A DNA stretch of 64,000 bases, taken from positions 99,050,190 to 99,114,189 of the forward strand of contig CM048553.1 in NCBI GenBank assembly GCA_026413225.1, given 5' to 3'. Source of the DNA: Otis tarda. Its lineage: Eukaryota; Chordata; Aves; Otidiformes; Otididae. The notes below the pieces were generated by a model. The model saw nothing but the letters and a program-made list of their open reading frames with translations. It was not told the origin of the DNA and searched no databases. The position numbers and the translations under genes are program-made. Below, in pieces: positions 11,101 to 24,824 of this stretch (positions are counted from its first letter, which is position 1; the number at the start of each line of letters is the position of its first letter).

Positions 11101-14100
11101 TGGCAACCTATACATTTTTCTGAATATGGACAGCATTCCATGGAAACAGTTCAAGGGAAGAGTGCAAAAAGAGGGTCCTCTCTTGAACTGCAGCAAATGG
11201 AAGGCTGGCTATGTTTAGAGAAGTTTACAGGTTTCCAAACTGTCAATCGAAGCTGCAAGGAAGAGCTCTAATTAGATTAACGTAGCAGAGCACTGCACTT
11301 TTTGTCAGCCAGCTCCTGCAAGCTCCTGCTACGTAGTTATCACGAACCCTACAGGAACATTAAGTATTTCTATTGCAAATCACTCTCTTTTGCTGCTATT
11401 AACCCCAGTCTTGGAAAACTGTTGGGTGGAAAATAAATCAAGAAAATGTGTTTGCCTATGTAAACCTTTTCTGCAGGCCAACTTGTTGCAGAATTTAGGA
11501 GAATATTTTTAATCTGCTTGAATTTCCCACCCTTTCCATTATATGTCAAACAAAACACGTCTCCAATAAAGTCAGAGCAGTCCTGGGCTTCTTTCAGGTT
11601 CCTAATGAATTACATCTTTCAGTTCAAACTCTTAAGTCAACTACTGTTACTTTCATTTTGCATTCTTCTGCGCCATGCCCAGGAACTGCTAAAATATAGA
11701 AATGTCATTTCAAACATCTTCCAAACTATCTGAAAACACAAACCCTGTTGATTCCAGTCAAGTTTTTCTTGTGATTAAAATAAGAAAGACTTAGTCCAAA
11801 ACCTGATGAGAAGAGCTCTCTGTTTTCCCTGTGGCTCACCACTGTTAAAAGGGAAAGGAAGAGTGCAGATTAATGGATGGGGCAATCTGTACTTTAGTTT
11901 TGCATTGCTTGTTGCTGGGCGACTTCACTGTGCGAACCAGGGGATGATAGCCTCACCGCCCTTTTGGTTTCATGGCAAACTGAATACTGAGGCTTTGCAG
12001 GAGAGTGGGTGCATCTGGATGAAAAATGGGTTCAAAGCTGGGATAGTCTTGAGGTCATCTGTTTGTTTACAGAATTGTACACAAAGCCCAGTTCCTCTCA
12101 GCAGCGACAGGAACACGCAGACCACGAGCTTTTGCCAAAGTCTCCCACCAGACAGTTTAGCCATGTGCCAGAGAAACATCTGTCTTTTTCTGCCTCAATT
12201 CCTTTATCCTCTGACATTTAACTGTTTTCCTCATTCCCAGCCTTGTTAGATGCCCCTGAGTCCGGAATCTCAGAAAACCTCTTAACTCTGGGTGGAGCCA
12301 CGGCTTTGGGCCACACAGGTAGAAATACATTTATTCTGCTTTGCAGTAGTGTGAGCTGCAGAACAGTCACAACTCAAAACATGGAAGGCACCAGGAAGCT
12401 GTCATATTCCTGATCTTGAATGACTGCCAAGCCATCCCCTTTTCCTCCCAGGGCAGATGAACCTCCTCGAGTGAGCTTGATGTCATTACTTTTACAATAC
12501 CTATAATGACCCTTGGGGTAATTGCTTTCTATGTCTGTTCTAATTGTTTTCTCTTGAGCCTTGTGTATTTTAATACTATGTAAAATTTGCTAGATAAGAA
12601 ATCAAGGGAAGCAAAGTCAAACAACATCCATACTGTTAGTGCAGATATTCTGGGAGGATGCACTTACATTGTTAACAGCCGATGCCACACAGAACTGTTA
12701 TAATTTTATAAATTATGTTACTGGGTTAGTACTGATTTTACTGTGTTTGGGTAAATTCACACCTTTAAGTAAAACAGCTACATTGGTAAAAGACAAGCAG
12801 ATATTTATTGCCTCTAATGGTGTCCAGCAAACATGCTGCTTAAACTCAGCCTACCACTACGGAGCCTGAGGCCATGGCATGATTCCCAAGATAACCAGTG
12901 CCAAACATACATGAAGTCAGAGGAGCAAATTAACAAAGCAATCACAAACATTTAACTATTTATGTAATATTGTCCCTATCACAACTTTTTCAGCTTATCA
13001 TTGCAAATCCATTTTATTCTCTTCCCATTCTTCTTGGAACCTCCCTCTGTGTGATCATCTTTCTTTCCCACATAGAATGGAAAGAACAGCTTTCAGATGC
13101 TCTTTGGCTTGGCAGAAGGGCTCAAAGTCAATACCTGCTCAAGTGATTCTAACTCATAAATTTTACTGGCAGCCTAACTGTATTTGGTGCCCACCCGTGT
13201 ACAAATGTGTCATAGTTGTGTTATATTCTCCCATGGGTTTGTCTGTTTTTAAGTACTGCTTCTCATTAGAGTGCAGTAAATACACTACAGTTCTGAAAGT
13301 TTTCCTATGCCTCAGAAACATTTCTATGCAGTTGTCTCTCAATTTTTCTCTAAAATGTGTATGCACTCAGATGTAAGAAGCCACTCAAGTCACCTTAAGA
13401 AGCATCCTTAGCTCCATGTGTTCTTTTACCAAACCACAATCTGTGGTTGAATGCGAAAGAGAATTTGAAACACAGGTAGGTTGAAGTATCCAATTTGACT
13501 CTGAGACTACATAAAGTCTATAAAAAGCAAGTAAAATAATCTGTGGAGAGCTCTGTGGTTAGCTTTGTTTTTAGCAATTTGTTAGTAACCCACTTGGAGT
13601 TCCCTCCTCTATATTGCAGTTGGCACTGAACAAGTGACTTAGACAGAAATGGTCACAAATGGTGTTCAAAGGAATTCCCTGCCTGGCTGAGATGGTCAGC
13701 ACCATTTATTTCTACCAATGCATGGGAACCTTTGTGGCCAAAAGTTACTCACAAGACTCTAGGTTCCACACTTCAAGTCATTTCTCTCTTTTCTTCAAAG
13801 GCTACTATAGTGTGTGACTGATATTATAGTCATGGTACAAAGCTGGTCCCTACCATTAGGACAGATGCTTACTGCTTACTCCATTTCTTCTGTATGAACT
13901 ACACATTTCAAGGTCATTTCTATAGACTAGCCATAAAAAAAATACTTCATAATGTTTATATCTTTTTAAGAACTAAAGTGATAATTGAAAACTCATATTT
14001 TTTTCTTGTCCAGATCCTACTCAAATTCTAGAAGTCCAGATTTCAAGATAATTTTTTTTTATATGTGGACACATTTTGATACACTTCCTCTATTTGAAGT

Positions 14101-14465
14101 GAATTAGATGATTTAGATACAAATCCCCTTATTACTTAGTGTTTTAAGTAAGTCTGCCTTACCAAAACATCATCAATAAAGACAGTGTCCTTATGTATTA
14201 AAAAATCCAATACTGAAATTATATTGATATGAAACTGAAATGACTGGCCAGAATGAAACACATCTGAATTTCACCAGTATGTACTTCATAGTTCTTTGAT
14301 CAATTCTTACATCTCAGACAGGACAAAAATATTTTTACTTTGGCAGACTTAAATTCATGATGTTCCTTGTCTCTTGCTTTGCACGTTACCACTATTTGAC
14401 AGAATAGGTGCCCATCTTTATAATTTACTGACAGTCCTTCCAGTCTTACGAATCACTGTTAATAT

Positions 14466-14470
14466 CATTT
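14466..14470. other. 5-bp target-site duplication, left
   Basis: CATTT directly precedes the TGTGG start of the LTR and matches the right-hand copy exactly. Confidence 0.85.
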
Positions 14471-14598
14471 TGTGGTGGGTTGACTTTGGCTGGCTGCTAG
14501 ATGCCCACCCAATTGCCCTCATCACCTGCTCATCAACGCAGGGCAAGAGATAGAGACAGGGATATCACTCACCAATTACCATAATGGACAAAATAGAC

Positions 14599-14604
14599 TT
14601 TATT
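14599..14604 (-). promoter_or_regulatory. LTR polyadenylation signal AATAAA
   Basis: TTTATT on the plus strand gives AATAAA on the minus strand, in the position expected for the R region of a minus-oriented LTR. No transcription evidence is available. Confidence 0.5.
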
Positions 14605-14828
14605 GGGGGAAATTGTCCAACAAAATTTGAATTGGATGGTAAAAAACAAAGACAAAAATTAAAACAACACCTTTCCCCCCCACTGCATTTTCCCAGGCTC
14701 AACTGCACTACTTCATTCCTGACTATTCTACATCCTTCTCCCTCAGCGGCAGAGGAGGATGGGAAAGGGGGTTATGGTCAGTTCATGACAGCTTCTCTCT
14801 GCTGCTTCTTCCTCCTCCTGCTTTTCCC

Positions 14829-15012
14829 CTGCTCCAGCCTGGGTTCCTCCCATGAGATGCAGTTCCTTCAGGATAAATCTGCTCCAGCATGGGCTCTCCA
14901 CAGGCTGCAGTTCCTTTGGGGAACATCCACCTGCTCCAGCATGGTGATCTCCATGGGCCACAGTGTGGACATCTGCTCTACCATGGTCTCTCCAGGGTCT
15001 GCAGGGGAATCT
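14829..15012 (+). repeat. imperfect tandem repeats inside the LTR
   Basis: Four imperfect units start at 14829, 14879, 14931 and 14973. Each opens with CTGCTCCAGC or CTGCTCTACC, followed by an (A/C)TGG core and a CTCC/GGGC-rich stretch. The 42-52 bp period is a feature I associate with this avian LTR type. The number of units appears low, so this copy may have lost some. Confidence 0.8.
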
Positions 15013-15305
15013 CTGCTTGGGCACCTGGGCCACTTCATCCTCCTCCTTCTGCTCTGACCTTGCTGCTCACAGGGCTGTTCCTCACACTTTTTTTATTCCT
15101 TACTACTCATTTCCTGCACAGTGTTCTGTCCTTTCTTAATACTTTTTCCCTGAGGTGCCACCACTTCTGCTGTGGGGCTCAACTGTGCCCTGCGGTGCAT
15201 CGGTTGGAACTGACTGTGTCTGGCACAGAGCAGCCCTGGCCTTTCCTCACAGATGCCGTCCCTGCAGACCCTGTTGCCAGCACCTGGGCACCTGCACCCC
15301 ATACA

Positions 15306-15310
15306 CATTT
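15306..15310. other. 5-bp target-site duplication, right
   Basis: CATTT directly follows the terminal CATACA of the LTR and matches the left-hand copy exactly. Confidence 0.85.
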
Positions 15311-18300
15311 CTAAAAAGAATTATAAACCAGACTGGAATTATCTTTTCCATGATACATATATGGCAGATGTTATGGTGCTACATTGATGGTGGTTGGTCT
15401 CCTTTCTCCTCATTCCAAGTTGTTTTCATCCCTACTGCAGTCAAATTCTGTCACAGAAGCTCTCTCGCCATCTGTCTATTTGATCTCCTTCCACTGATCT
15501 TAATATGCGAATCAAAATTCAGCTGAGCATCTCAAGTTGAAGTACCTTTAATTTATCTGGGGGTGGCCCCATGGGTATGTGGTATGCCAGGTACAACATC
15601 CCTCTGAGTTCAGTCTCCTCTTCTGCCTTTGCGCTTAGGCCCAGTGATCAGACTGATGGCTGGATCCTTTTTGTATATCAATAACTTTCACTAGGGACAA
15701 TCAAATTTTTTTTTCCAGGCTAGATTCTGCAGAACTAAATTAGTGTGCTTATTTTGACTGTTCATGCTCCCCTCTGTCCCCATCTCCCACGTGGTAACTG
15801 AGGCTGCAGGACCTCTCAGGGTACGTTTTCGTTTGATGTTCTCAGGACCACAAAGGTGGGACATTTTTAATTAGCCTTCTCTGCCCAGATTCTTTGATTG
15901 GCCTGTCAGGTTCTCAGGGTATCTTGCTTCCAGTGATCTGTATGGAGGGAGAAAGGATGCTCTGGTGACTTGGTTGCTCTTCTAGTCCTCCCTAACATCT
16001 TGCTGCATGCTGGAGTGCTTTCCTGGTTATCATCAGGTAGTAGAACACACTTTCATCCATTTCCTATGTTATCTACCTGAACGAGCTCCTGACATGATCC
16101 GCTCTGCTGCTCTTTGGATGTTCTGGAAGGTGTGTCAGGCAGTGAGTGTGCATGATAAGGTGCCTTGGGGCCCTGCTTTGGGATTTGCCACATTTGTTTG
16201 TTAGGAATGTACTGGTGATATCCATATAAAATCATAAATTCCTAATCTCAAGTATGAGGCATTCACTTATAATAATTTTCAAAGTACAAAGGGAAGAAAA
16301 CTCAGGCTTAATCCATTAAAAATTATGTCAGAAAGGTCACTCTTTCTCCCTCTTTCTTCCCTGTGGCCATTTGACTTGCTGTTCCCACTGAAAGGGTTAT
16401 CCCATTCAGTCCTTCATATAGTCTCCACCTTAGTGGAGCATGATAGCTTTTAGAGCAAGTTTCTTGAAGAGGTTCTCAATAAATTCTTTCTTTCACCCCA
16501 AAAGCCATTCCAGATTTTGCCCTGATCATTCCTCTTAGTTAAACTAAATATTATTTCTCTTCCTTGGGACCTGCAAAACACTCTCTGTTCAGCTAAGGGT
16601 GATTTCCTGCACAACTCTGCTGAATGAGAGATACAATTCATTCCCACCCTCTGATTTTGGTGGGTTTTAGGCATGTTTCCACGTGAAATGTTGCTATATG
16701 GACTTCATATCTTATAGAAATTGATATGTTAATGAACATACTGGATACAAATGTATAAGGGAGGTAAGTGCAGGTAGATAATTTTGGGCTCTTGGTTGAA
16801 ACCAGACACTGTGGCACTTGACTTCTGCAGCAATTTGACCCTCACCCTTAACCTTTCTCACTTCAGCTCCCTGTAACACAGCTGGCAGTCGCAGCTCTCC
16901 CTCTCCTCAGCCCTGTGACAGAGGCTGTGCCTACGCTCTGGATGCCAGAGCCAGCTCCAGACCCACCACATGGTGTTAGCATGCTGCCAGCTTCCCAGAA
17001 AGGAGCAGATCCCATCATCCAAGGAGACTGCTGCAAGTGCTCAGGTAGCTCTTGCTCTCGAAGGGCCCACTCTCCTCCTCTGAATTTGAAGGGTGCCTAG
17101 ATGAGGAGTTTATGCATGGGCGTCTACTCTACAGACAGTGTTTCAGTGCTGTGTGTGTAAAACACAAGAATTGCAGTGGCTTGCAGCCTGACAGGAAAAA
17201 TGTAAAGATAAATATCATGTTATTATAATTAGACGATTAGTGAGATAGCACTTGAGTACATTCTGTTCTCTCTCCAGTTCATGTTTGCTCAACTAGTTTC
17301 AAGCTTTCCAGATCCCAATCCCTTAAAGACCTTCCTTCCCCGCTCCAGCAAGATGGCTGATCCAAAAGAGGTACAAATAATTTCTTCATATGCATTGATT
17401 CATATGACGACCTGGATGCACTTGAAGCAGATGGAGTTCATAACTGAACTACTTTTAAACAAAGTACGGCAGCTACGTCAACAAAGCCACTGTTTGGATT
17501 GTATGTCAGCGCAGCCACCCAGTATGCTAGGTGGGTTTCCAACTGTGCTGAAGTTCCCAGCCCTGGGCAGGACACCTCTGTGGGTACTAATACCTTTAGC
17601 GTGCAGTCCAAGCAGAACGGTGCCTTACCGAGCGTGCCAGGATGAATTCTGGCACAGAAACAGAGATCTGAAGCCATACTCCTGCACGTGCTCTGGGTGA
17701 GTGAGTGTTTGTTGCAGAACCTCAGCAACGCCAGATATTAGGTAATTACTGATATCTGCCTCTGTTTTGGCAATCCGGAGAGTGCATCATTTATGTGGCT
17801 TTGGCAGTGCTGGGATCTGTTTTATCTTCTGCTGCTGTGTAGTTCCGGAGGCTGGAATCCACGCAGCTCTCTGAAAAGAGAACCAGGTTTTCTGTGGATC
17901 ATTTCTGACACCCTGGCTTTGTTATAGGATTTTCGCCTGACCCACTGGGCGAGCGACAGCACATAGTGTGGCCGGGGCAGAACCATGTGAGATACTGGTT
18001 GCCTTGCCAATACACACATGCTGACTGGCCACCTGGCTGCCGTCTCTGGCCACGTACAGTGGCTGGATCCCTTTGGCAGAACTGTCTCAGTTCTTTTTCC
18101 TTTACTGGAACACAAAACTTGTAGAAATGTTTTATCTTTGACATCTCCATCCATATGCCAATTGTGAATAAATTTACTCTGTTGTTTCAAAAAAGAGGAG
18201 GAAAGAGAAATGTATGAGTGGACAGACTGTGTGATCATCTAAATTTCATTTCCTTAGAAGCACAAAGTAATAATGGATCTCCAGAATCCTGGAGTTTTAT

Positions 18301-21300
18301 TGGAAAACAATAAAAATTCTGGAATGTTACAAGGGGATATACAGCATCAAGGGTAAAATATGTCCTAGGTTTTTTATTTCAGTTCAGAGCAGTAGGGCTA
18401 TGAACTTAAAGCTGGAATATATATGGAGAGGGGATTTAATTTTGATAACTGCAAGCCAAAATACCAATTTCCTTCCTCCTGTACAGTTTTCTGAGGTAGG
18501 GTTTAATGTTTTCCCCAGAGAGAAAGATTAAATATTTCCTTGAAGAGTATTTATAAAACTAAAGACATCTACATGCTTGTGACATCAAATCACAAATGTA
18601 GTGCTATATTGCCCTGTAGGCATGGAAATTTTAAGCTCTTCAGTACATTATTATAATAATTTAAAAATACTTTTCTTGCAAACAGTGTAATTTCTGGAAA
18701 CATTTTAGTTGTACATTGGCTTGCAGATTGTTATCACAGTTGTGGAAAGAAAAGAAGAAAATATTTCTATTTCCAAACACCAAAATCAGACTGACATGCC
18801 TGCGCTCTCTTTGAGGGATCAGTGGTGACTTCTGTTTTCCTTTGACTGTACAACTGCTTTCCAACTCTTATACAAAAGCACTAATCTTTGCTAGAAACAA
18901 AGCATATCTATTCATAAAAATCCCTTTGAGTATTTATCTCAGTGCATTTTCAAGACACAATTTTTAAATGCTTTCTCTAAAGCAGGATAAATTAAAAAGA
19001 AATATTTGACCTGTAAAGATAGCAATGACTTTTTGTCAGATACCTCAGTGTGTCTGTCTGGCCTTGCTGTCACATTCAGGTTAAGAAGCTGATGTCAGCA
19101 TACTTGGTCTGTTCCATGTATTTAAAGAAAACTGGGTTATAATAAATGGGGACAACATGTGACAACATAACATTTAGCTAACTAAAGCCACTTCTGATCA
19201 TTTGGGTTAGAAGGATTCCCCACTTCATCTCTTTGCGTCTTGAAAGCTCTGATTTTATTATGCTGAATTGACTCCACGCAGACTAGTGTCTTGACTATCC
19301 GCAGTGAAGTTCATTTCATAGCTTTCCTGCCACCTTGTTTCTGCATTTGCAGCTGGCTTTACTCTGCCTTCACATAGTTATGAAAATTTCCCTATTTTTT
19401 AATTTGCATTTTTTTCATGTTAATGCTTTATTTTATTACTTTCTCGTCTTCCCAATTGGTTAATGAGACTGATTTGTCTCCTATCTAATATCCATTCATA
19501 CATCCGTGAATAAACCTGCTTCCCCTTGGTCTTTTCTTTCCAAGAAATTTTCTTTATAGTTGAAGATGCTCTCTCTTAAACTCTTTCAACTTCTACAGCA
19601 TTTAAAAAATTTACCCCTATATTAAAAAAAAAATAAAATGCAAAGTTGGAGCTAATTCTAGTGACATAGTTGTATTTTTAAAATGCTAGCTTTATTAATA
19701 CTACCTAATATAGTATTTGACTTTTCTTCGACAGTCACAGTAACTTGAATACAGTGTACTAACAGCTTTAATCTTCCTCTGATAAGACTGGCTGGTGTCT
19801 TTATAATGGTGGTTTTGATTAAGTCTGGATCAATTTGAATACATTTTTCCCATCTGATTCAAGTCATATTTATCTCTTTAAAACCCTGGACTGCTATACA
19901 AAAAACCAGTAGTGAGTTTTAACTGTCTCTTTTGGCCCATGAACAAGTTTCAGACGCAAAGTTTTTGATGCTTAACTCCAGAAATACAAGACATTTTAAA
20001 TGCCTCAGTGCTTGAAAGTGTTAGAAAGTGCAAGCTCTGAATGCCAGGCTCTGCTGACCTAAGGAGAGCTAACTGCACCGCTACAATGTGGTAGGAACAT
20101 AAGCAAAGGTAGGGGAACTGCTGGGACAGTGGGAAGAAGCTGGTAGCTGCTACGAGGAAGAAAAATACACGCAAGACAGAAAAACAGAGCTAAACTGGAA
20201 CTGGCAGCTAGAGAAGTCATTTTGTTGGAGCCGTGACTGAAAACTGAAACATTATAGACTCATAAGAACCTTTGACAGCAGTACGTGATTTCATAGTAAC
20301 TTGCAGAAGATAACTGGGTAACAGTTCGGACTGATAACAACAATTTCTAGCCTGAATAACTTACCCATTGTAATGAAGATGGAAATGGGCTTTCACATCT
20401 AGCTCTTACAGGGTTTTCCTGTATGTTTAAAAAGGATTTTCATTTTATTACCGACGGCAGGATCTTACCAGCTCATAACTAGGACGGAATGAAACTACCT
20501 AATACAGGTATGAAATGCTATTCTTTGAAAATAATGTTTCCTCCTTGCCCCAAGTTTTTTCCAATCTGATTTGTAGTACAAATTTCCTGCATAATATTGA
20601 TTAACATGAAATGAATTGCTGAGTAAGTCTCCTAATTTGGGCTTCTGCTAGACTAAAACCATCCAAATGAAGGATTGTCTCTATCACGTCAGTGAAAAAG
20701 ATCTCATTACCTGTTTAAAATTCAGAATTAGGACTGGTATTTTAGTCAATCTCAAAATTTATTCTGGTTCCTAAGAGCCAGACTCTTGTGTTCAGTTCCT
20801 TATGCTGGTAGGATACTTCAATGAGATTGGACTGGTTTATAATTATTGATCAAAAAGACTGCTACAGGATTTCTTGAGGAAATCTCAAGTTTCTTGCAAA
20901 CTCTTCCATTACAGACAGTATCTTTTCTGTTCTTGCCCCAGTTCTGCTATTAAGAACCAGTAGGTGATTTCTGTGTCTTCCGGGTTTCCTGAAAACCACG
21001 GAAACGCTACCCCTTACTTGCTGCTTGCTAAAACAAGTAATTTATTTTGTGTTGTTATGAAAGTGCTCCCGCTCAAACTGTATCTTCACGCTGATGATCT
21101 TCTGTGATAAGATACTGTACAACCTTACAGTGTCAGACACTAACCACAGCCGCATGCAGGAGCTCACATGATGGTCATTTAATATCCATGACTCACAGTC
21201 CACAGGACTAGGATTCCCGCCAGCTGGGATTTGTTCTAAGTGCCATGAAATGACAGACAGTGCATGAGATGCAGCTCAGATACCAAACATGGTGGCTGAG

Positions 21301-24300
21301 CATTTAAAAAAAAACATGACTCCTTGCCCTCTCCAGTAAAAAAAATAACAAATCATGCAATAGGTTCACCAAATGACTATTGAATATAATTTTTAAAAAA
21401 CTTAAGAAAAATTAAGTGCCAAAATAAAGAGCATGCTGTCTTGGCCTTTCTAGGTGTTTTCTGCATCCTCCCTGGTCTCTGGTTGTTTTCTTCTCTTACC
21501 TTTGCTTTCTTTAATTTTTCAGTTTGAGTTTTATGGTGGAAACTGATAACTGCTCTAACTGTGCTTGTAATCCTTCTGTCTGATTTTTGTACTTAAAACT
21601 GCAGCCTATTTTCCGTGGCTTGATATTCAGCTGGGATGTTATACAGTTGCGGAGTGCAAGAGGGATTAGATGTTACTCTGTGATTCACCCAGTCCTCGAG
21701 GAGAGCTATATAAAGATCATCCTCTTCTCCTTGGCCCCAGGGAAGCTAGGGGGCAGATTATGAGCTAGCGGAAAAGACGAAGGCATGAAGAAAAAAACCT
21801 CACCATCTGCAAAGACGTTCCAGGAGCGCACATTCCCCTGCTCTTGCATTGTACAGAACTGGGAAAAAGTGCGCTCCGCTGCTCGGCTACTGTTAGTATA
21901 GCCATAGAGGGGCAGTTTAAGGAAAACCAAAACCACTGAAAGTTCTCTTTCCCCCATTGTGACTGCTCCTTTTACAGAAATTCCTCAAGGTTTCCTTTTC
22001 CAAGGAGAAGAAGATGATGTGGAAAGGCAGAGACTCTGCTGTTTACAGATGCCTTTTCTCCATAGCCTGGGAATCCTGAAATGTGATGGCCTTGTAAGGG
22101 CAGGTTATTTTCAACCACTCCCTTCATTTCTGTTCCTGTTAAACCCATGGCTTAAGTGGGGCTTCTGTGCTGGAGAGATTTTGCACTGGCTGTCTGCCCA
22201 GGGATGGATTGCAGCAAGAGTAGCCTGACAGAAATAGGTGGTGTGTGTAGACCTCTAAGTCTTGAAATGAGAATATAGCTGCTAGAGGTCAAGGTTTACG
22301 CTTGCCAGTATTTCCTTCATTTACTGAAGTCAGTTGACTCTCCTTTGCCAGTGCTGGCTATTTTTGTAACAGTCTCACAATGGTGGGGATTTTCTCATCT
22401 CAGTCCTTGCAGAAATGACACAACTTGGGATACTTTTGCCTCTGAGAATTCATTAAGAAGTTCAAAGTCTGTGTTTTCATGCTAAAATCTCTTCTAGATT
22501 ACTTGTTTACAAGTGAGAAGTGTTTTAAATTCATTTCTAGAAAATATTTAATTGTATTTTATGTGTTTTATCTGAGACTTTAATATTTTAAGACTATTAT
22601 TTTGTTCTCCAGAAACTCTTGTCTTTCCTAATCTCTCAGAAGCAAAGCTCTGAATTCTACAAAAGAAAATCAAGACAGTAGTTCTGTTGTGGGTTTTTTT
22701 TTTTTAAACCAATATGCAGCAATTTTAGACTGCTTTTCAAAACACTCGGAATTATGGATTTAAAACCAAAAGTCTCATATCTGGTCCTTATTTTGCTTTT
22801 CCACAGTTTTTAAGGAAGAATCAAGATGTGATTTGGAAAATTTGAAAAAAGAAGGAACCTGAAAGCTGACAGCTATGACAATACCTGCCTCAGCTTTCTG
22901 TGTTCTGAGTGGCACATTTAGTTATATTTATCCTTCTATTTTTGCATCACCATTTTGTCCCACATCTTGTCACATGGAGCAGGGTTTTGCTGCTTCAAAG
23001 TCTTTGTCAACTGTAGAGTGCTAGATGTAGCTTATTTAGATGAAAAGCCTTTCCAAAATAGAGGTTTGACCTTTTTCCAATAGGAACAGTAATTTTTTTT
23101 TTTCAATTTTGAATTAAGAGTTTTGCTGTAGCACTTGCTGGCATTACCATTGGCTTTACTAAGGCTTCACTGCCTTCACTTCTGGTTTTAAGGTTCAAAT
23201 GTGTTTTGTTTTTAAATTACATGTTGCTATTCATGTTACTGAAAGCAAACTCAAAGTGCAAGAAGGTAATGAGATTTGTGATGATTCTCAGTTCTTTGGG
23301 GAATTACTTTAGCCTTAGATGGCACTTTGAGAACACTCTGTCCTTGAACTAGTAAACTTTTCTTAGTTGTAAGTAGATACTATAGGGCAAGATTCAAATC
23401 AGTGATAAAGGTTGTAATGACTTCACGAGCTCAAGGATTTTACCATAGGATAGTGAAACACAGAAATGAACAGAGATGAACAATGTACAGCACTGTCTCC
23501 CTTGGGCTATGAAGGGAGACCACTTTTGGTATGAATGTTGGATCTCAAGAAAGCACCGCTTCTTCTGAAGTGAGAGCTGTAGCGTGCTTGAAGATGAATC
23601 CACACCATAATACCCACCGGATTTTTCAGTTGATTTGCATTTTCTTGGCAATAACATGCAAGGAAGGGAGAGGTGATTCTATAAACATTTGTTCTTTGTT
23701 AGTAGATGACATTGCTAAGATGTGTTTAAAAATTTGACTGACTGGCCACAATTTCTTTACTGTCTGACAGTCTAAGCTATATTTATTACCGATTACTGAA
23801 TCAGTAAGTATCTAGCAGAACATTTCAGTCACCTTTTGACAATAGCTGTTCCTTTCTAGCAGTTTCCGTTAAGTATTGAGCTACTCAGAACCCATCTTGG
23901 GTCAGCTAGACTCTGGAGACTATTGATGCTGAATGGAATAAATGGATGGAGTTATAATTTAAATTAAAAATTGACTTACAAAGAATGTAAAAGATGAAGA
24001 TGTTTTGCACAAGTATTATCTAATCATAACTGCCTTAATGTTGTATAATTGGGAGGATGAGAAGAAAAAAAAAAAGGAATGAGAGGAATGAGGAGTTCCA
24101 AGCTCAGGCTTGGAACAATTAATTTTTCTCTACCTTGCTCTGTGGTTTATGTTTCCAAAAGAGAATGCATTGGCATTGGCACTGTGTTGACTGGGAAAAA
24201 AAAATTGGTATTCTGAGCCCTATCCTGCATTTTGCAGGGGTGGCAATGCTTCTTTACACGGTTTCCTGCTACCTTCAATGGGTGTTTAGACAAAGGGCCT

Positions 24301-24824
24301 GAAATAAAGCACTTTGTTCATCTAATTCATGAGACTATATCTCTCTCTGTGCATTAACTGTTAGCCCACTGTTCTTTCTTTCTACTGCCCTGCACAATTT
24401 CTTCTATCTTATCTGCTGCTGTAAGAGGAACACATGCGATTGTGTAGGTCCAGGTGATGTACATTTTGAATTGCTTAACTTCATAGTTTAGATGTGCTGA
24501 CTTTTGTTGCCACCAACTTTCTAGTCTGATTCTCTGACAGGAAGTCATGATTAGAAGATCACGTCTATATGGAATTATTTGTTTTTTGTATTGGTGAAGA
24601 CAGGATCAGAGGATGCTCTGAGTAGTCATTTTGGAGAGTACATATAAAACTACAGTCAAGTTGAAGGATCTGTTTCACATAGCAAAATGTCAAAAGAGTC
24701 TAAAAGGCCTTTAAATGGGAAGTATTGAGTAGGAAACCACTTTCTCATTGGCTGGTGACTGACTTGTTTCTCCTGTAGAATGCCCCAATGCAACTTGCTA
24801 TATTTTGTGGCTTCTGTTCAGCAG
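15311..24824. other. mostly unique non-coding DNA
   Basis: About 9.5 kb without a recognised gene or transposon. The sequence is AT-rich, with many homopolymer runs and stops. The main exception is a more CpG-containing open frame at 17281-17700, listed separately. The part at 21700-22240 is also somewhat GC-richer, with overlapping short open frames on both strands, but shows nothing I recognise. Confidence 0.5.
17353..17700 (+). other. unexplained open frame, possible exon
   Basis: An ATG in a favourable context (CAAGATGG) begins a 115-codon frame that ends in TGA at 17700. The frame is already open from 17281. The last codons overlap a good splice-donor sequence (CTCTGG|GTGAGTGAG, cut after 17696). 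CpG dinucleotides are more frequent here than in the flanks. The predicted peptide begins MADPKEVQ, has several basic and cysteine residues towards its end (HRNRDLKPYSCTCSG), and matches no family I know. A 96-codon minus-strand frame overlaps it, which argues for a merely stop-poor region. It could be an old coding exon, a lncRNA exon or chance. Confidence 0.15.

Larger units (their letters stand above)
7591..14465. other. unique non-coding DNA
   Basis: No gene is recognised. It holds a small imperfect repeat near 7880 and a perfect 18-bp duplication at 8092. Open frames at 9726-10278 and 11806-12249 overlap on both strands, lack splice-like borders and resemble no family I know. Confidence 0.5.
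14471..15305 (-). mobile_element. solo LTR of an avian endogenous retrovirus
   Basis: The 835-bp element starts TGTGGTGGGTTGAC and ends CCCATACA, giving canonical TG...CA termini. The 5 bases before it (CATTT, 14466-14470) are repeated immediately after it (15306-15310), as expected for an integrase target duplication. No gag, pol or env sequence and no second LTR is present, so it is a solo LTR left by recombination between two LTRs. The sense strand is probably minus: on that strand GTATTAAG (about 15142-15135) looks like a TATA-type box, and AATAAA (14604-14599) lies about 130 bp before the LTR end, as expected for a polyadenylation signal. I recall this LTR type as common in many birds, probably ERV-L-like; the family name is from memory and uncertain. 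The 157-codon plus-strand open frame inside it is not a gene. Confidence 0.92.

Noticed and set aside
11806-12249. 147-codon frame
   Set aside because: Frames of 69-70 codons are open in two other readings over the same bases, no splice signals fit its ends, and no family is recognisable.
14584-15314. Plus- and minus-strand frames of 71-157 codons
   Set aside because: They lie inside the solo LTR, which has no coding function, and follow its tandem units.
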